From positions 186,001-250,000 of the forward strand of contig JALBYF010000014.1 of the NCBI GenBank assembly GCA_023212725.1: a stretch of 64,000 nucleotides of DNA. Reading direction: 5' to 3'. The notes under the pieces were generated by a model. It did no database searches. It saw nothing but the letters and a program-made list of their open reading frames with translations, and was not told the DNA's origin. The stretch is from Tranzscheliella williamsii. Taxonomy: Eukaryota; Basidiomycota; Ustilaginomycetes; Ustilaginales; Ustilaginaceae. Numbering within the stretch: the first letter of the stretch is position 1; every line of letters begins with the position of its first letter. The translations under genes were made by a program, and so were the position numbers. Shown here piece after piece: positions 29,214 through 39,884 of this stretch.

Positions 29214-32024
29214 TCAGCTGTCCAGAGAGATGTTGTCGCCGTCGATCTCCGACATGGGCGTGAGATGCAACGCAGGCGAAGCTTGTCGCGACGGCGCCCG
29301 AGCTGTGGGAGCGGCAAGCAAGCCCGTCTCCGAGCTCATCACGTCGGAGTGCGACTGGGCTCGGCTGAGCGAGGCAGCAAAGAGGCCAGGTCGTGTGCTT
29401 CTTTCTCCGAGCGGCGAGCCGGGCCCGGATGGAGACAGAGCTGCTATTGCCATGCCGGCCGGTCGCGTAGAGAGCGAAGCTGAAGTTAGTCGGTGTCCGA
29501 GCGTTGGTGTTGGCGCCCGGCTCGAGGTCCTGGATGCAGGTCTCGAAATGGCTGTGCCAGAAGCGAGCCCAGTAAAGGTTGGTGAGGCAGGTCTCGACAT
29601 GCGAACAGTAGTAGGGGCAGACACGGTGCCGCGCGGAGCGATGCGCCCCTTGCTTGACCCTTCCGCCGCTCCCCCCTCCCAACTGACTGGAAGAGTCGAA
29701 TTTCGCTTTTTACTCTTTCTGGCACCACGCGAACGAACCGAAGATAGCGTGGAAGCTGTACCGAACGCCATTCGACGTAGAGGCCACGTCAAGAGACCCA
29801 GGAGTCCTCGATTGAATCGCTTCTTGGACGACGCTCGGAGGCCAGCAGTAGCGGCGGAGGAGCTACTGTCTTCGGAGCCGCTCTCCGACGTGAAAATGAA
29901 CTCGGTCTCCATCGTTGGGCTGTACGATATGTCGTCAGAACGCTTGGTCAGCTTGGACCAGAAGCTGCCCGGTTTGGCGGTGCCATTGGCTTCTTCCAGA
30001 TTAGCCAGCACATAGTCGCCGCGCCCTCCCCTTTTGACAGTGCAGAGACCACCGAAACTGCCCAACGGCGGGGGCAGCATCTCCTTGACAGCGGCTCGGC
30101 GACGCGAAGCTCGCGGTCCGCGACCTCGCGTGCAGATGCAGGTGAGCAGGAGAACGAAGAAGACAGCAATGAGAACGACGAGCGAGGTTGGGCTGATGTG
30201 ATGGCGACCAGATCCTAATGTTGGTGGAAACGCTGATCCTTCTCCTGTAGTGGGCCAGCGAGAGCCAGTGCCAAAGGGGTCCCACTTGCTGATCTTCGAG
30301 CCTGACTTGCTAGGATCATCGAAAGGGGAAGGCAAAGAACCGGGTGCAGGTGGAATCTCCCGACTGGCTTCACGCACAGCCTTGCCCAAAGTCCAGCTGA
30401 CCGAGAAACCGTTGATGTCATTGATGCTTTGGAAGAGGTTCTTCTTTTCTCCTTTTCCCTGCGCTTCGTCCGCGTGGTCGGTTCCATCACCGGTGCCTTT
30501 GTTATCTACTATTCTTGGAATACCGATTCCCTCGTGTAGGACGGTGACCATCCATGCAGCCTTGAAGCATTGCGTCTGAAGCCTGTTGAGTTCTACCTCG
30601 GGCCCGAATAGATCGCCCGCATCGAGATGATGTTTCAGCTGGGACCAAGGCTTGCTGCAAAATTCGTCGGCTGCCTTTTGAAAGTCGACAAAGTCGTATA
30701 CGCCCCCTAGCTTGAAGATATCGTGCGAGCTGAACCAGTACTCCGACACCCCGATGAAGTGATTGACGCTGAAATCGATCTTGGGCACGTGAACTCCGTG
30801 GAAAAGGCAGGGAGGATGGGTGCAGACAGCCTCTTTGTCGAGGAGAGGATGTACTGATTCGAGACAGGATGTGAAATTACCCGTTCCCATCAGCGAGACG
30901 CCTGTTTTCCCCTCAGCCGTTGGGAGCTGTAAACCCTGGGGTAGACAAGGATCCTGCAACATGGTTTTGGTGCCACCTTCTTGCATGGAAACATCGAGGG
31001 TGGTACCACTGCCACTTAAGCGTTCAATGTGACGCTGGCGGGCTTGATTTGTCCCGTAGCCAAGGAAAGTGGTGACGAATACATTGTGCGTTACCTCGGT
31101 CCCGTCGAGCATTCGTAGCGGGACCGAGGTGAGCGAGCCTTCAGCAGCAGCGCCTTCGCCTTGAAGTGCATCCTTACTCGGCTCAAATGCAATTTGTGTA
31201 CTGGCACCGCCCATGTCGAGAAAACCAAAAGTGGACTGGCCTTCCACAACGGCGGTCTGGCCGTTGAGCGATGCCTTCTTGCCATTGGTATGGAAGCCAT
31301 CCATCAAATAGTTTATGGCAATCCAGCCAAGGAGGCCTTCTTCCGCGCCACTTATGATTTGGACGTGCTCTTGGCAGTTTGCAGCACCATCAATGCTGAA
31401 GCGGGTATGGTCTCGTAGGTAGCGACAGGTCTCAGCTAGGACGGCCTTTTGTTGCGCGTCTGGTAAAAGGCGCATGCCAGCTGTGGCCATAACGTAGACC
31501 GGGGTTTCTGCCCAGGCCGATGGTGGAACGATCTTTTCAGCATGGTCGAGCAGATCCTTGAGGTAGGCGCCTACGTCGAGGGGGTGATCGCCAAACGAGG
31601 AGAGACCCGGCTCCTTTTTCAGAGTCCAGTCCACGCCACTGTTTTCCCAAGTCCCCTTTTCGACCTTGGGCAAGACAGTGGCGCCTAACTTTTTGCTCGC
31701 CAACAGAGCCCGTTGAAGCTTGGGATCTTTCCAGGAATACACTTGCATTCGAGATCCTGAAGACCCTGCATCAATAAGAACAGCATATTTACGGCCCGTT
31801 AGCCACGACTCGGGCGCATCGTTCTGAGCTGACCCTGGCGCGGCGCCTTTGAGGGCCGATACGGGCGAGTAGGGTTTGTTAGCTTTTGCGGCATTCCATG
31901 TGTAAGCATCGGCAATGTTCTCGCGCTGATGGATCTGCTGCCGCCTGCGTCGCTGAGTGACCGGCGTTTTGAAGCCTACGGCTTCATACGGCTGTGAAGA
32001 AGGGCCCTGTATTGGGTAGCTCAT
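29214..32024 (-). CDS. YND1: GDA1/CD39-family nucleotidase, Golgi apyrase
   Basis: The intronless gene encodes 936 residues from an ATG at 32024. All the early apyrase conserved regions are present: ACR1 IDAGSSGSRMQVYSW (about residue 82), ACR2 VMATAGMRLLP (about 180), ACR3 IISGAEEGLLGWIAINYL (about 223) and ACR4 FLDMGGASTQIAFEP (about 270). One hydrophobic segment near residues 608-630 (SLVVLIAVFFVLLLTCIC) is followed by basic residues (RGRGPRASRRR), giving a lumenal catalytic domain and a cytosolic tail. This is the layout of yeast Ynd1, which hydrolyses nucleoside di- and triphosphates in the Golgi lumen and so supports glycosylation. The roughly 300-residue Ser/Arg-rich tail may be regulatory. 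The N-terminus lacks a clear signal peptide, consistent with a C-terminal anchor only or with an unrecognised first exon. Confidence 0.92.
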   Translation of the reverse strand: MSYPIQGPSSQPYEAVGFKTPVTQRRRRQQIHQRENIADAYTWNAAKANKPYSPVSALKGAAPGSAQNDAPESWLTGRKYAVLIDAGSSGSRMQVYSWKDPKLQRALLASKKLGATVLPKVEKGTWENSGVDWTLKKEPGLSSFGDHPLDVGAYLKDLLDHAEKIVPPSAWAETPVYVMATAGMRLLPDAQQKAVLAETCRYLRDHTRFSIDGAANCQEHVQIISGAEEGLLGWIAINYLMDGFHTNGKKASLNGQTAVVEGQSTFGFLDMGGASTQIAFEPSKDALQGEGAAAEGSLTSVPLRMLDGTEVTHNVFVTTFLGYGTNQARQRHIERLSGSGTTLDVSMQEGGTKTMLQDPCLPQGLQLPTAEGKTGVSLMGTGNFTSCLESVHPLLDKEAVCTHPPCLFHGVHVPKIDFSVNHFIGVSEYWFSSHDIFKLGGVYDFVDFQKAADEFCSKPWSQLKHHLDAGDLFGPEVELNRLQTQCFKAAWMVTVLHEGIGIPRIVDNKGTGDGTDHADEAQGKGEKKNLFQSINDINGFSVSWTLGKAVREASREIPPAPGSLPSPFDDPSKSGSKISKWDPFGTGSRWPTTGEGSAFPPTLGSGRHHISPTSLVVLIAVFFVLLLTCICTRGRGPRASRRRAAVKEMLPPPLGSFGGLCTVKRGGRGDYVLANLEEANGTAKPGSFWSKLTKRSDDISYSPTMETEFIFTSESGSEDSSSSAATAGLRASSKKRFNRGLLGLLTWPLRRMAFGTASTLSSVRSRGARKSKKRNSTLPVSWEGGAAEGSSKGRIAPRGTVSAPTTVRMSRPASPTFTGLASGTAISRPASRTSSRAPTPTLGHRLTSASLSTRPAGMAIAALSPSGPGSPLGERSTRPGLFAASLSRAQSHSDVMSSETGLLAAPTARAPSRQASPALHLTPMSEIDGDNISLDS

Positions 32025-35000
32025 TGTCCCGGAGGGGAAGGGCTGGGGAGGCTACTGACTTCTCGAGCAGAGCGTGTCGACTAGACGGACATCTATAGGG
32101 GTATGCGGCACTTGCAGATGTCCTCTACACTAGTACATCCTAGTAGCCTACAGTGTCTCTCGAGGCCAAGGGAGAATGTGTCGAGGTTAATGAAGCCAGA
32201 GGCAAGCAGGCATCAAGCCAAGCGTTACAAGTGATGAGTTTGCGATGGACGAGGGAAACAGCGATGATGGATGAAGACGCAAAGGTGAAGCAGAGAGATG
32301 GGAAAGGCAGGGAGGATAGATACCGGGATGGTTGAGAACGTGGACGGGACGAAGCCAGCAGTCTAGGCTTTGGTTTCAGAGCGGGTTCGAAGGTAACGGA
32401 GGAGGTCGAAGCGGTCGAGTAATTCTTGAAAGCTCCCGCTTGGCTGAGAGCGGCACAAGCGCTGCGCTATAGGAATTCTGCCCAGTTTGGTGCAGGTAGC
32501 GCGTGGGTGCAATTAATAATGTAGATCCGATCTGTAGCTGGATTGCAAGTGGCAATTCAAACGTGGCGATTCGAGCAGCCCCAAGCCGAGACTACGCCTG
32601 GCCCGCTAATGGGACTGTCGCAGCCATGCACCGAGCCCTAAATCTATTTTCGACTTGGACTTATGCACAAGCGTGCTAAGCCTACGGTCTTGCAAGGTGT
32701 AAACAAGAATGCCGGCACAACGACATGTCCCGCGCTTAGCAATGTGCATCTGATCCGCTGGAAATGCGACAGATGATAGGCCGGCGAACAAGCCCAAGCC
32801 ACACACAGTCCTGCAGAAACGTGTTCCGTCCTTCTCTGGCATCTGACCCCGGAGGTGAACCACATAGCGGGGTAAGAGCAAAAGCAATCACAATGGCGTG
32901 TGAGATTTCTCACCGTGTTTCGAACCTGTTCTACAAGCCTGAGAATTGCACACATGGTCAGTTCTCTCCGCCTCCTCTGAACGCTCAGGTCGGCAGCGGC
33001 GTCCAGCGCGCATATCTAGCATAAGTTCGGCGAGTTAGCTAACCTTCTAACTATTCACTTGCACAGTCAAAAATATCTATAGTTCGGCTGCTGCAGGCGA
33101 GCTGGTGCTTGATTTGCGCAACACGCGAGTATTCACGTTGCATAGCCACACAATCTTGTTTACGTCACTATACAGTTGAGTACGTGTACTGTACTAGTGC
33201 TGCTTCTCCTGGAACCTGGAACCGATTCAACTCTTCTCACAGCCGTAGTTAGACCTTCCAAAGGCGCATAATCGACGCTCTGCCAATCCCGACCGCCGAT
33301 CGGTGCCGATGTGGGGAGGAATGAAAACGCTCGGTACGAAAAGCGTACGCTGTACAGCGCTTCGAAGTGGATCCACCACGCGAACTTCATTATCGGGTTG
33401 CCGCCCGAACTTGTAGCCTGTAGGCCGGGCCTCGCTATCTGCTGTTCCTTCAAGGAAGCAGGATGGGATGATGGTACTGTATGATCACCAGTCTGCTTGT
33501 ATCCAAAGGCGAGGCTATCTTACAAAAGCAATGCTACTCATAGCTTCTCGTTACAGACCTCAATCAAGTTACAGCTTGTTCTTAGTCGATGTAACATTCT
33601 AAACCGTGTCTGTCGCGGCCCCGCTTACCGCCACCCACGCTTTCTATTACCGCCTCTTGTAGCGACTTGGTCCCGTCGTTGCGCTCACCAAGTCTCGTCA
33701 CACGGCAAGTCCGTTGCTGTGATTTCCCATTGCGCAACGGCAGGTGTCAGATCTAGACTGCAGGGCGAGGCGGTGTGATCTAGACCAAGAGTCTTCTGCT
33801 GCGCGACAGATAGGAGACTACACAGAAACAGTGATTCCAGCCTGTGGACGCAGAGGGCCGTCCGCATTGCAACTACTCGAAACAGAATAGATTAACGAGG
33901 TGTCTGCAAAGCCTTCTGGCCAGGGCACAGATAAGAGTGCGGAGCAGATTGAAACCAGCAAGGCGCCTTTTGAGAGGTTCTTCGATACAGATCAGCTGCT
34001 TGCCCGATGGTGCAAAGTTAATAAGAAAGCCGAGATTCGTGCTGGAGGACGGGTGCAGAGGCAGATGCAGGAGTGCAGAAGCAGGCTTTTGAGGCCTACC
34101 TACAGCAAAGGAAAGCGCTTCTCACACATGCAGCTTTAGCAAACGTTAGTCGCGTTTTCGGAAGGCCTTCCGAACGACGACGATCGGCTAAGTGAAGGAG
34201 GCGTCCTAAGAAAACCTAGAGCAAGCTTCACCGCAAGCCTCCGACGGATTGGAAGGAATCTTGGTGCAGTAGCTGTGCATGAGCCCGGCTCTCTCACCGC
34301 TGAATTCGCCTTAGTCTACCTATCGTGGATTCCGAATCCTTCGTGTATTCATTCTAGCCTGTTCGCTTAACCGGGGATCCCACACTTGTAATTGAACAAG
34401 CGCCATCCGCGAGGGTTACTTATCGGTGGCTAGGCTTGAACTGCTACAGCGGCCGTACTGCAGAGCGCTTCCATCCCGATCCCGATCCCGTTGCACTGAT
34501 TGTGTGCCACGTGATCCTTTGATCTACCATGCTAACGTTGCGTTTGTGGTGGTGGTGGGCCCCTTTTGCTAGCCAGAGATGCTTCGTTGGAGCGGCAGAA
34601 GCGCTCTCACTATTCCCGCCAGATTACAGCTAGTATAGTGTGTGTACGTGTGAGTACGATATCACGGATTCTAATGGCGGCAATGTGCAGCTACGAATTC
34701 GCAGCCTTGAATTTGGAAACTGGATTAAGCGGACGCTTGGGCACTCGGTTCGAAAGTTGAACGGCTCCCCTTCCATTGACTCCATCTCCATACCTCCTCA
34801 CCGACGCCATCATCGCCCTCCCCCCACCTTGTCCTTACCTTTGTATCGCACAAGCCACCGAGCGCAGCTGTCTCCCCTCAGTATATCGTCGCCGGACTTC
34901 TACGTCAGCCTAGACCATCGTCTGGCATCCTTTTCCCCTTCCAGCCGTATCCTGGATCTCCACCAGCTAGGTTGCCGCATTGAATACCAGCACATCCACC

Positions 35001-35165
35001 TTGCGCCCAGCATCTAGCCATCTCTTCCCACCGTCGGTTCTTCTTTAAGACGCGAGGTGTTCTTTTTCCTCGAGCATCGACCTCGTCGAATTTGTTTTAC
35101 CCGCATCACACTGTTGATTCGGCCTTGAAGCTTCCTTCACAGCTTTCTACGTTCCTCCATCGGCC
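32025..35165. other. 3.1 kb non-coding stretch between YND1 and the Ras gene
   Basis: This lies between two divergently transcribed genes. From about 34770 to 35160 the plus strand is pyrimidine-rich and probably the Ras 5' leader. A GTGTGAGT motif is near 34650. One stretch (33900-34139) looks weakly coding but starts without an ATG. I see no RNA gene and no transposon ends. Confidence 0.5.
33900..34139 (+). other. Weakly coding-like open stretch, status unclear
   Basis: Seventy-nine codons are open with a composition rich in charged residues and low in Pro/Ser (for example ETSKAPFERFFDTDQLL, then RWCKVNKKAEIR). This is unlike the usual chance frames around it. It has no ATG, and no partner exon was found on either side. 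It could be a decayed gene fragment, an exon, or chance. Confidence 0.2.
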
Positions 35166-35889
35166 ATGTCGAAAGCACAGTTCTTGCGAGAGTACAAGCT
35201 CGTGGTAGTGGGGGGCGGTGGCGTTGGAAAGTCCGCATTGACGATCCAATTCATCCAGAGCCACTTTGTTGATGAATATGACCCCACCATCGAGGATTCG
35301 TATCGAAAGCAGTGCGTTATTGACGAGGAGGTAGCTCTCCTCGATGTATTGGATACGGCTGGCCAAGAAGAATACAGGTAAGCACGAGTATTCCAGAGAC
35401 GTGCGTGGGCTAGGTGGCTAACATTTCGTCACTATCTTGTTCTTTCACTGCAGCGCGATGCGAGAGCAGTACATGCGAACTGGGGAGGGCTTCTTGCTAG
35501 TCTACAGCATCACATCACGCAACTCTTTCGACGAGATTTCGACGTTCCATCAACAAATCCTTCGTGTCAAGGACAAGGACTACTTCCCTGTCATTGTCGT
35601 CGCCAACAAATGCGATTTGGAGTACGAAAGACAAGTCGGCAGCCACGAGGGCCGGGAGCTTGCCAAGCACTTTGGATGCCGCTTCATCGAGACCTCTGCC
35701 AAGCAGAGGATCAACGTCGACGAAGCTTTCAGCAACCTTGTCAGGGAGATCAGAAGATACAACAAGGAACAGACCATGGGCAGACCGGGCGCAGCTGGAG
35801 CGTCGGGGGGAGCGGGCGGGATGGAACGCTTTCAGACGGAAGAGGGCTCTCACAAGGGTGGCTGCTGCAAGGGCTGCATCGTGCTCTGA
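35166..35889 (+). CDS. ras: Ras-family small GTPase
   Basis: Two exons, 35166-35377 and 35454-35889, separated by a 76-nt GTAAGC...CAG intron, give 215 residues. Splicing restores [16 protein letters not shown]. All G motifs are intact: G1 GGGGVGKS (residues 16-23), switch [13 protein letters not shown]3 DTAGQ with Gln67 (the Gln61 equivalent), NKCD and ETSAK. Gly18 and Gly19 correspond to Gly12 and Gly13 of human Ras, so the allele looks wild type. The C-terminus is [10 protein letters not shown]: Cys212 begins the CAAX box, and Cys208/Cys209 are likely palmitoylation sites. A plasma-membrane switch role upstream of cAMP or MAPK signalling, controlling filamentation and mating in smuts, is family knowledge. 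I cannot decide between the Ras1 and Ras2 classes from memory. The start context (GGCCATGTC) is good. Confidence 0.95.
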
Positions 35890-36643
35890 TCCTCTTGCTC
35901 TTCCCCAGCGGTATCCTACCTGGTTCTGCCGCCTCTGCCTTGCGTCGCTGCTTGGCGCCTCACGTTGGATATAGCCTTTGCCGCTTGCCGCCGGCTTGAC
36001 CGTGGCCGCATCACCGTCTTCTTTCTCGCTGTTGTTCGTCTACCACTGCGCTACCTCTTAGATTCCCACTCCTGCTGCACTTCTCCTCCACAAGCTTTGG
36101 ATTTCTTAGGTCACTCTGAGCTTTTCATGCCCTAGTACTGTAGGAGGTTCACCGTTCGGACATTGTCAGCTTCTCAAAACGGCCACTGATAATGCCACTT
36201 GATATCCCCCAACGTCAATACAACTCTATTCATTGCATGCTAGGCCAACGGTTTGTTGCAGCTGCGAGTTGGCAGCGTGTAGCTGATTGAACTCCCGTCG
36301 CTCGGCCTGGTCTTGAGAGGGGAAGACATGGGCGGCGCTTGGGGGCGCGTATGCGGGGTGGTTTGGGGGGCGGCGCTTGCAGCGATGCAGGGTTGTGAAG
36401 CAGCTGGTCACGTGCACTGGGAGGTCAGGGTTAGCGCGAAGGGAGGGTTGGCGGGGGATCTCACATGTGGATGGCGGGTGGTGTTGCGGCGCGGCGCGTT
36501 GGGTTCAAAACACGCTGTTGCAACCAGCACAGCGGGCGTGCGCGTCTGCCTTTGCAGATGCACACCACTGTCCTACTGAAGCACTGAATCGTGGGGCCCT
36601 ACGACGCTGGCAGTGTGACGTCGAAGCAGCGATACCGTCGCGG
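35890..36643. other. Intergenic region Ras to PCS1
   Basis: The first half is a pyrimidine-rich 3' UTR of the Ras gene. The second half (about 36310-36640) is G-rich on the plus strand and should contain the promoter of the next gene. I see no exon with an ATG. Confidence 0.5.
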
Positions 36644-38062
36644 ATGCCGTCGAGCTACACTTCGCCGCCCGCCCGCGCCAGAGAGCAGAAGCGTGCGCGC
36701 GACAAAGAAAACATGCCTCCACCGCGGCCGTTTGCGCTCTCGTCTTCGGCGGGCAAGCACGCCGCGCGCGCCGCCCGCGACGACGAGAGCGCCGGCAGCG
36801 CAGACGACAGCTACCGCCGCAGGAACGCCACCAAGTCCAGCAGCTCCAAGGCGTCGCGACCCCACGCCTCGGCATCCACAGCGACATCCCGCAAGCGCCC
36901 CTCGGACGAGCAAGACCCGGACCACGACGAGCTAAGGGCAACCAAGCGCGGCCACCACGCGTCTTCCTCGTCTGCACCGCGCTCAGGATCCTCGCGAAGA
37001 GCGCGGGATCTCGACGCCGACGACGACATGGATGATGACGTGGCCGCAGGGGAGGTCGGCAGCCAGGCCGCGCTGACGGAAGAGCTTCTCTTCGAGCGGC
37101 GCGCGTACGACGAGTGGGTGGACAAGAAACTGGCCAAGCTGGCGTCCAAGCGCGAGCAGCTGCTCGCAGACAAGCTGGACCGCATCCGCTCCGAGCGCGA
37201 CGAAGTGCAGTCACAGTACGACGAGCTGCGCCAACTCCGTGCCACAGCACCGGAAAAGGCGCTGGACGAGTTCAAAAAGATCGCCGAAAGCCGCTTCCGG
37301 CACGACAAGGACATGATCAGCTCGCTCAAGAGCAAGGTGGAAGCGGCGGAGAAGAGGGCCCGCGACGCCGGGGCCGGGGCCGCAGGCGCAGATCGCAGCA
37401 TGAGCATCGTCAATGCAAGCGTGCAGCCCCCCTCGCCAGACCGACGCGTAGAAGAGCTAGAGAAACAGCACCAAAAGCAGCTCGCCGAATCGTCACGCCA
37501 GAGCAGGCGGCTGGAAGAGGAGGTCAAGACGCTCAGGCTGCAACTCGAACAGGAGGTGACACAGTCCAAAGCCCTGCTCGCGGCCGCCGGCGGCGCTTCC
37601 GCTGCCAACGCCAACGGCCGCGCGAAAAAGGCGAGCGATTCGGCAGCAGCTACCTCACTGGCGGCGCTTGAGGATGAGAAAGCAGTGCGCAAACTATATG
37701 AAGACTTGACCGGCCTTGTCATCACCGGGGTGGAGAAGATCGATATGCACGAATCGTTCCGCCGATTCAAGGCCATTTTTGCCCAGGAGGATTACTACTC
37801 GCTGCTGATGGACCTCGAGGAGAGCACCTCCGAGGTCAAGCAGGGTGCGAGAACGGTGCTGCGCCAAGACATTGTCTACATCCCCAAGATCGACGACGAC
37901 CGCGACCGCGACCTGCTGCAGAGCCAATTAGTTCCCCAGGAGTGGCTCGAGGCCCTGCGCTTCGACCGAAACATGCTTTTCCGGTGGTACGACAAGACTC
38001 GCAGAGCGCTGCTCACCGAGGAAGCCAGGGAGGCCCAAAAGGCAAAGGCCAGACACGCTTAG
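36644..38062 (+). CDS. PCS1: Monopolin complex subunit Pcs1/Csm1
   Basis: The product is 472 residues from the first ATG at 36644; the open frame upstream has no ATG. The N-terminal 150 residues are basic, Ser-rich and disordered, with a DKENMPPPRPF motif. A long coiled coil covers about residues 150-340 (for example LASKREQLLADKLDRIRSER, then LEEEVKTLRLQLEQEVTQSK). The C-terminal globular Csm1/Pcs1 domain starts near residue 346 with KAVRKLYEDLTGLVI, a family hallmark, and ends before the final basic helix. In fungi this dimer crosslinks kinetochore microtubule attachment sites (monopolin with Mde4/Lrs4) to prevent merotelic attachment and to hold sister kinetochores together. It is one of two kinetochore proteins in the window, with ASK1. 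It is convergent with the MOSC gene. Confidence 0.88.
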   Translation: MPSSYTSPPARAREQKRARDKENMPPPRPFALSSSAGKHAARAARDDESAGSADDSYRRRNATKSSSSKASRPHASASTATSRKRPSDEQDPDHDELRATKRGHHASSSSAPRSGSSRRARDLDADDDMDDDVAAGEVGSQAALTEELLFERRAYDEWVDKKLAKLASKREQLLADKLDRIRSERDEVQSQYDELRQLRATAPEKALDEFKKIAESRFRHDKDMISSLKSKVEAAEKRARDAGAGAAGADRSMSIVNASVQPPSPDRRVEELEKQHQKQLAESSRQSRRLEEEVKTLRLQLEQEVTQSKALLAAAGGASAANANGRAKKASDSAAATSLAALEDEKAVRKLYEDLTGLVITGVEKIDMHESFRRFKAIFAQEDYYSLLMDLEESTSEVKQGARTVLRQDIVYIPKIDDDRDRDLLQSQLVPQEWLEALRFDRNMLFRWYDKTRRALLTEEAREAQKAKARHA

Positions 38063-38383
38063 GCCCAAGGCCTAGACTCGGCACGGGCGGGCGGCCGCCC
38101 GTCTCGTCACACCGTGCCCACAGCACTACCGACGCTTTGACGCTGTCGCTGCGATGTGAGGAGGTCTCGTCCCACCCTGGCACGCTGCCGGTCTTTTCCG
38201 ACTCATTGGCGTTTTATCGTCGTCTTAGTTCCTTCCCAGTCCGCCGTCTTTGTCACGTCTTGGAGTCCCTCAGTAGTTTAACGATACCAGAGTCGCTTTG
38301 CCAGTGACCAGAATTCAGGATATCCATCAGTGGAAAGTGTGCACTCGTGCGCGGGCGGGGTACATCTCGGCGCAGATGGCGTG
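38063..38383. other. Convergent intergenic region PCS1 / MOSC gene
   Basis: These 321 bp between two converging stop codons should contain both 3' UTRs. Nothing else is visible. Confidence 0.55.
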
Positions 38384-39577
38384 CTACCTGGTGCTGGGGT
38401 CTGTGGTTTTAGTGACGCGGAAGAGGTCGCCGACCTTGATGACGCCGTGTTTCTCTCTCGGGACGCTGAGCATGCCGAAGCAAGGCTTTCCTTTCTGGGC
38501 CGCCTGCTTGTCCACCTGGCGATACTCTTGCAGCACGCGGTAGGGCAGGAAGTTGTCGCGTACGCCAGTGTCGGGATCGATGTTGGGAACCATGCAGCGT
38601 GCGCACCTGTCTAGCATGTAGATCCCGGCCCGGCCCTTGCCTTCGGCCTCTGTGCCATACGGAGCTGCGTCCGTGCTGGCCTCGAACAGGTCGGCCGACA
38701 CCCAACCGTCTTCCTCCCATGGCACGAGTTGGGTGGCGGCAGAAGGCGGTGCGTCGACAAGGATGTTGGGCCTGAATCTCGTGATGGGCAGGCTCAAAAG
38801 CTCTTCCGGGGTCCAGTATCCTCTGTTCACCGATGGCGGAACCTTGTAAGGTTGAACATCTCCACTCTCTTCGGCGTGGTGGATCGACGGGTATACGGAC
38901 GCTGCAAGGGTCTTTTGCACATGCCGGAGACTGGCAGCGGAGGCGACTAGACAGGGATAGAAGTCTTGGTAGTTGACCGTAGCTGCGGTCCATTCTTTGG
39001 GGCCCTGAGGGTCAGTAGGGCCGCTGGGGCGTGGCGAAGGCCCCTTGCGGACCAGACGGACAGGCTTGCCAAAGTAGGCGGAGAGCTTCTCATCGGCTAG
39101 ACCGGAGACAGCATATCCGTTGACCTTGGAACCCCAGATGGTGATATCCTCAACGAGCTCGCACTGGCTCAGTTCCTGATCAGAGGGATCTAAGCTGACA
39201 TCCACTGTGTTTGCTGGTACGCCTTGCTCGGATTGTGGGATTTCGATCGAGAGTTGGCCGGCTTGGTGATCGATCTTGGGATGGATCAGGACCATCTTGG
39301 GCAGCTCGCGGGCGGTGTAGAACTTCCTAGTGTTCGCGTCGATGATAAGCCACGTTCGGTCATACTGAAGGCCAGATTCATCGTAGGCCGTCTGCTGGAC
39401 CGACGTGCCTTTGCAAGACTTGATGGGATGGATAAGGATCTGCTTGATGACGATGTCCTTGCTGAGGGAGTCAGTGTGCGGGTGCGCAGATGCATCGGTC
39501 GACGAGGACAGCGCGGTGTGAAGCATGTCATTCGCCGAAGAGAGGAAGGACTTGCTTGCGCTGGTAATAGCTTCCAT
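38384..39577 (-). CDS. MOSC-domain protein (mARC-like molybdenum cofactor protein)
   Basis: The intronless 397-residue protein starts at an ATG at 39577. The MOSC N-terminal beta-barrel begins near residue 43 (IKQILIHPIKSCKGTSV, then YDRTWLIIDANTRKF). The MOSC domain proper covers about residues 195-390, with RFRPNILVDAPP and the cysteine segment RCARCMVPNIDPDTG near residue 322. The Cys in this position is the likely molybdenum ligand in mARC-type amidoxime-reducing proteins and in the C-terminal domain of Moco sulfurase. The protein ends with GMLSVPREKHGVIKVGDLFRV, typical of the domain end. There is no clear transmembrane helix at the N-terminus, although residues 1-35 could form an amphipathic targeting segment. 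The substrate is unknown. It is divergent from ALG13 with 307 bp between starts. Confidence 0.9.
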   Translation of the reverse strand: MEAITSASKSFLSSANDMLHTALSSSTDASAHPHTDSLSKDIVIKQILIHPIKSCKGTSVQQTAYDESGLQYDRTWLIIDANTRKFYTARELPKMVLIHPKIDHQAGQLSIEIPQSEQGVPANTVDVSLDPSDQELSQCELVEDITIWGSKVNGYAVSGLADEKLSAYFGKPVRLVRKGPSPRPSGPTDPQGPKEWTAATVNYQDFYPCLVASAASLRHVQKTLAASVYPSIHHAEESGDVQPYKVPPSVNRGYWTPEELLSLPITRFRPNILVDAPPSAATQLVPWEEDGWVSADLFEASTDAAPYGTEAEGKGRAGIYMLDRCARCMVPNIDPDTGVRDNFLPYRVLQEYRQVDKQAAQKGKPCFGMLSVPREKHGVIKVGDLFRVTKTTDPSTR

Positions 39578-39884
39578 GTCTGCGGCTTCGAGCTAGAGCA
39601 AAGGATGGAGAAGCAGGATGGAGCACCATGGCAACACTGAGGTCTGTACCGTACCGGCCTCACTTGCAACTTCTGCCCGAACACTCTAAATCTGATTATA
39701 TTCCTGATTGGCGCTCCACTTTTCCTGCGTCATCAATGAATCTGCTTCAGTTAAGGGCGCGGTCCCCAACACCACCTCCGTTCTACGCGGCCACGACTAC
39801 CATGTCGCGAAATGGTGATGGCGCTGGAGTTGAGTTCAAGTAGATCGATCTGCAGGCCGTCAACGTCGCTGGCAGTGATCTCAG
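39578..39884. promoter_or_regulatory. Divergent promoter region, MOSC gene / ALG13
   Basis: Only 307 bp separate the two start codons, so a shared bidirectional promoter is likely. No specific factor site can be named from the sequence. Confidence 0.5.

Noticed and set aside
33160..33453. 97-codon minus-strand frame between YND1 and Ras
   Set aside because: It starts with TTG, has no domain, and no partner exon was found.
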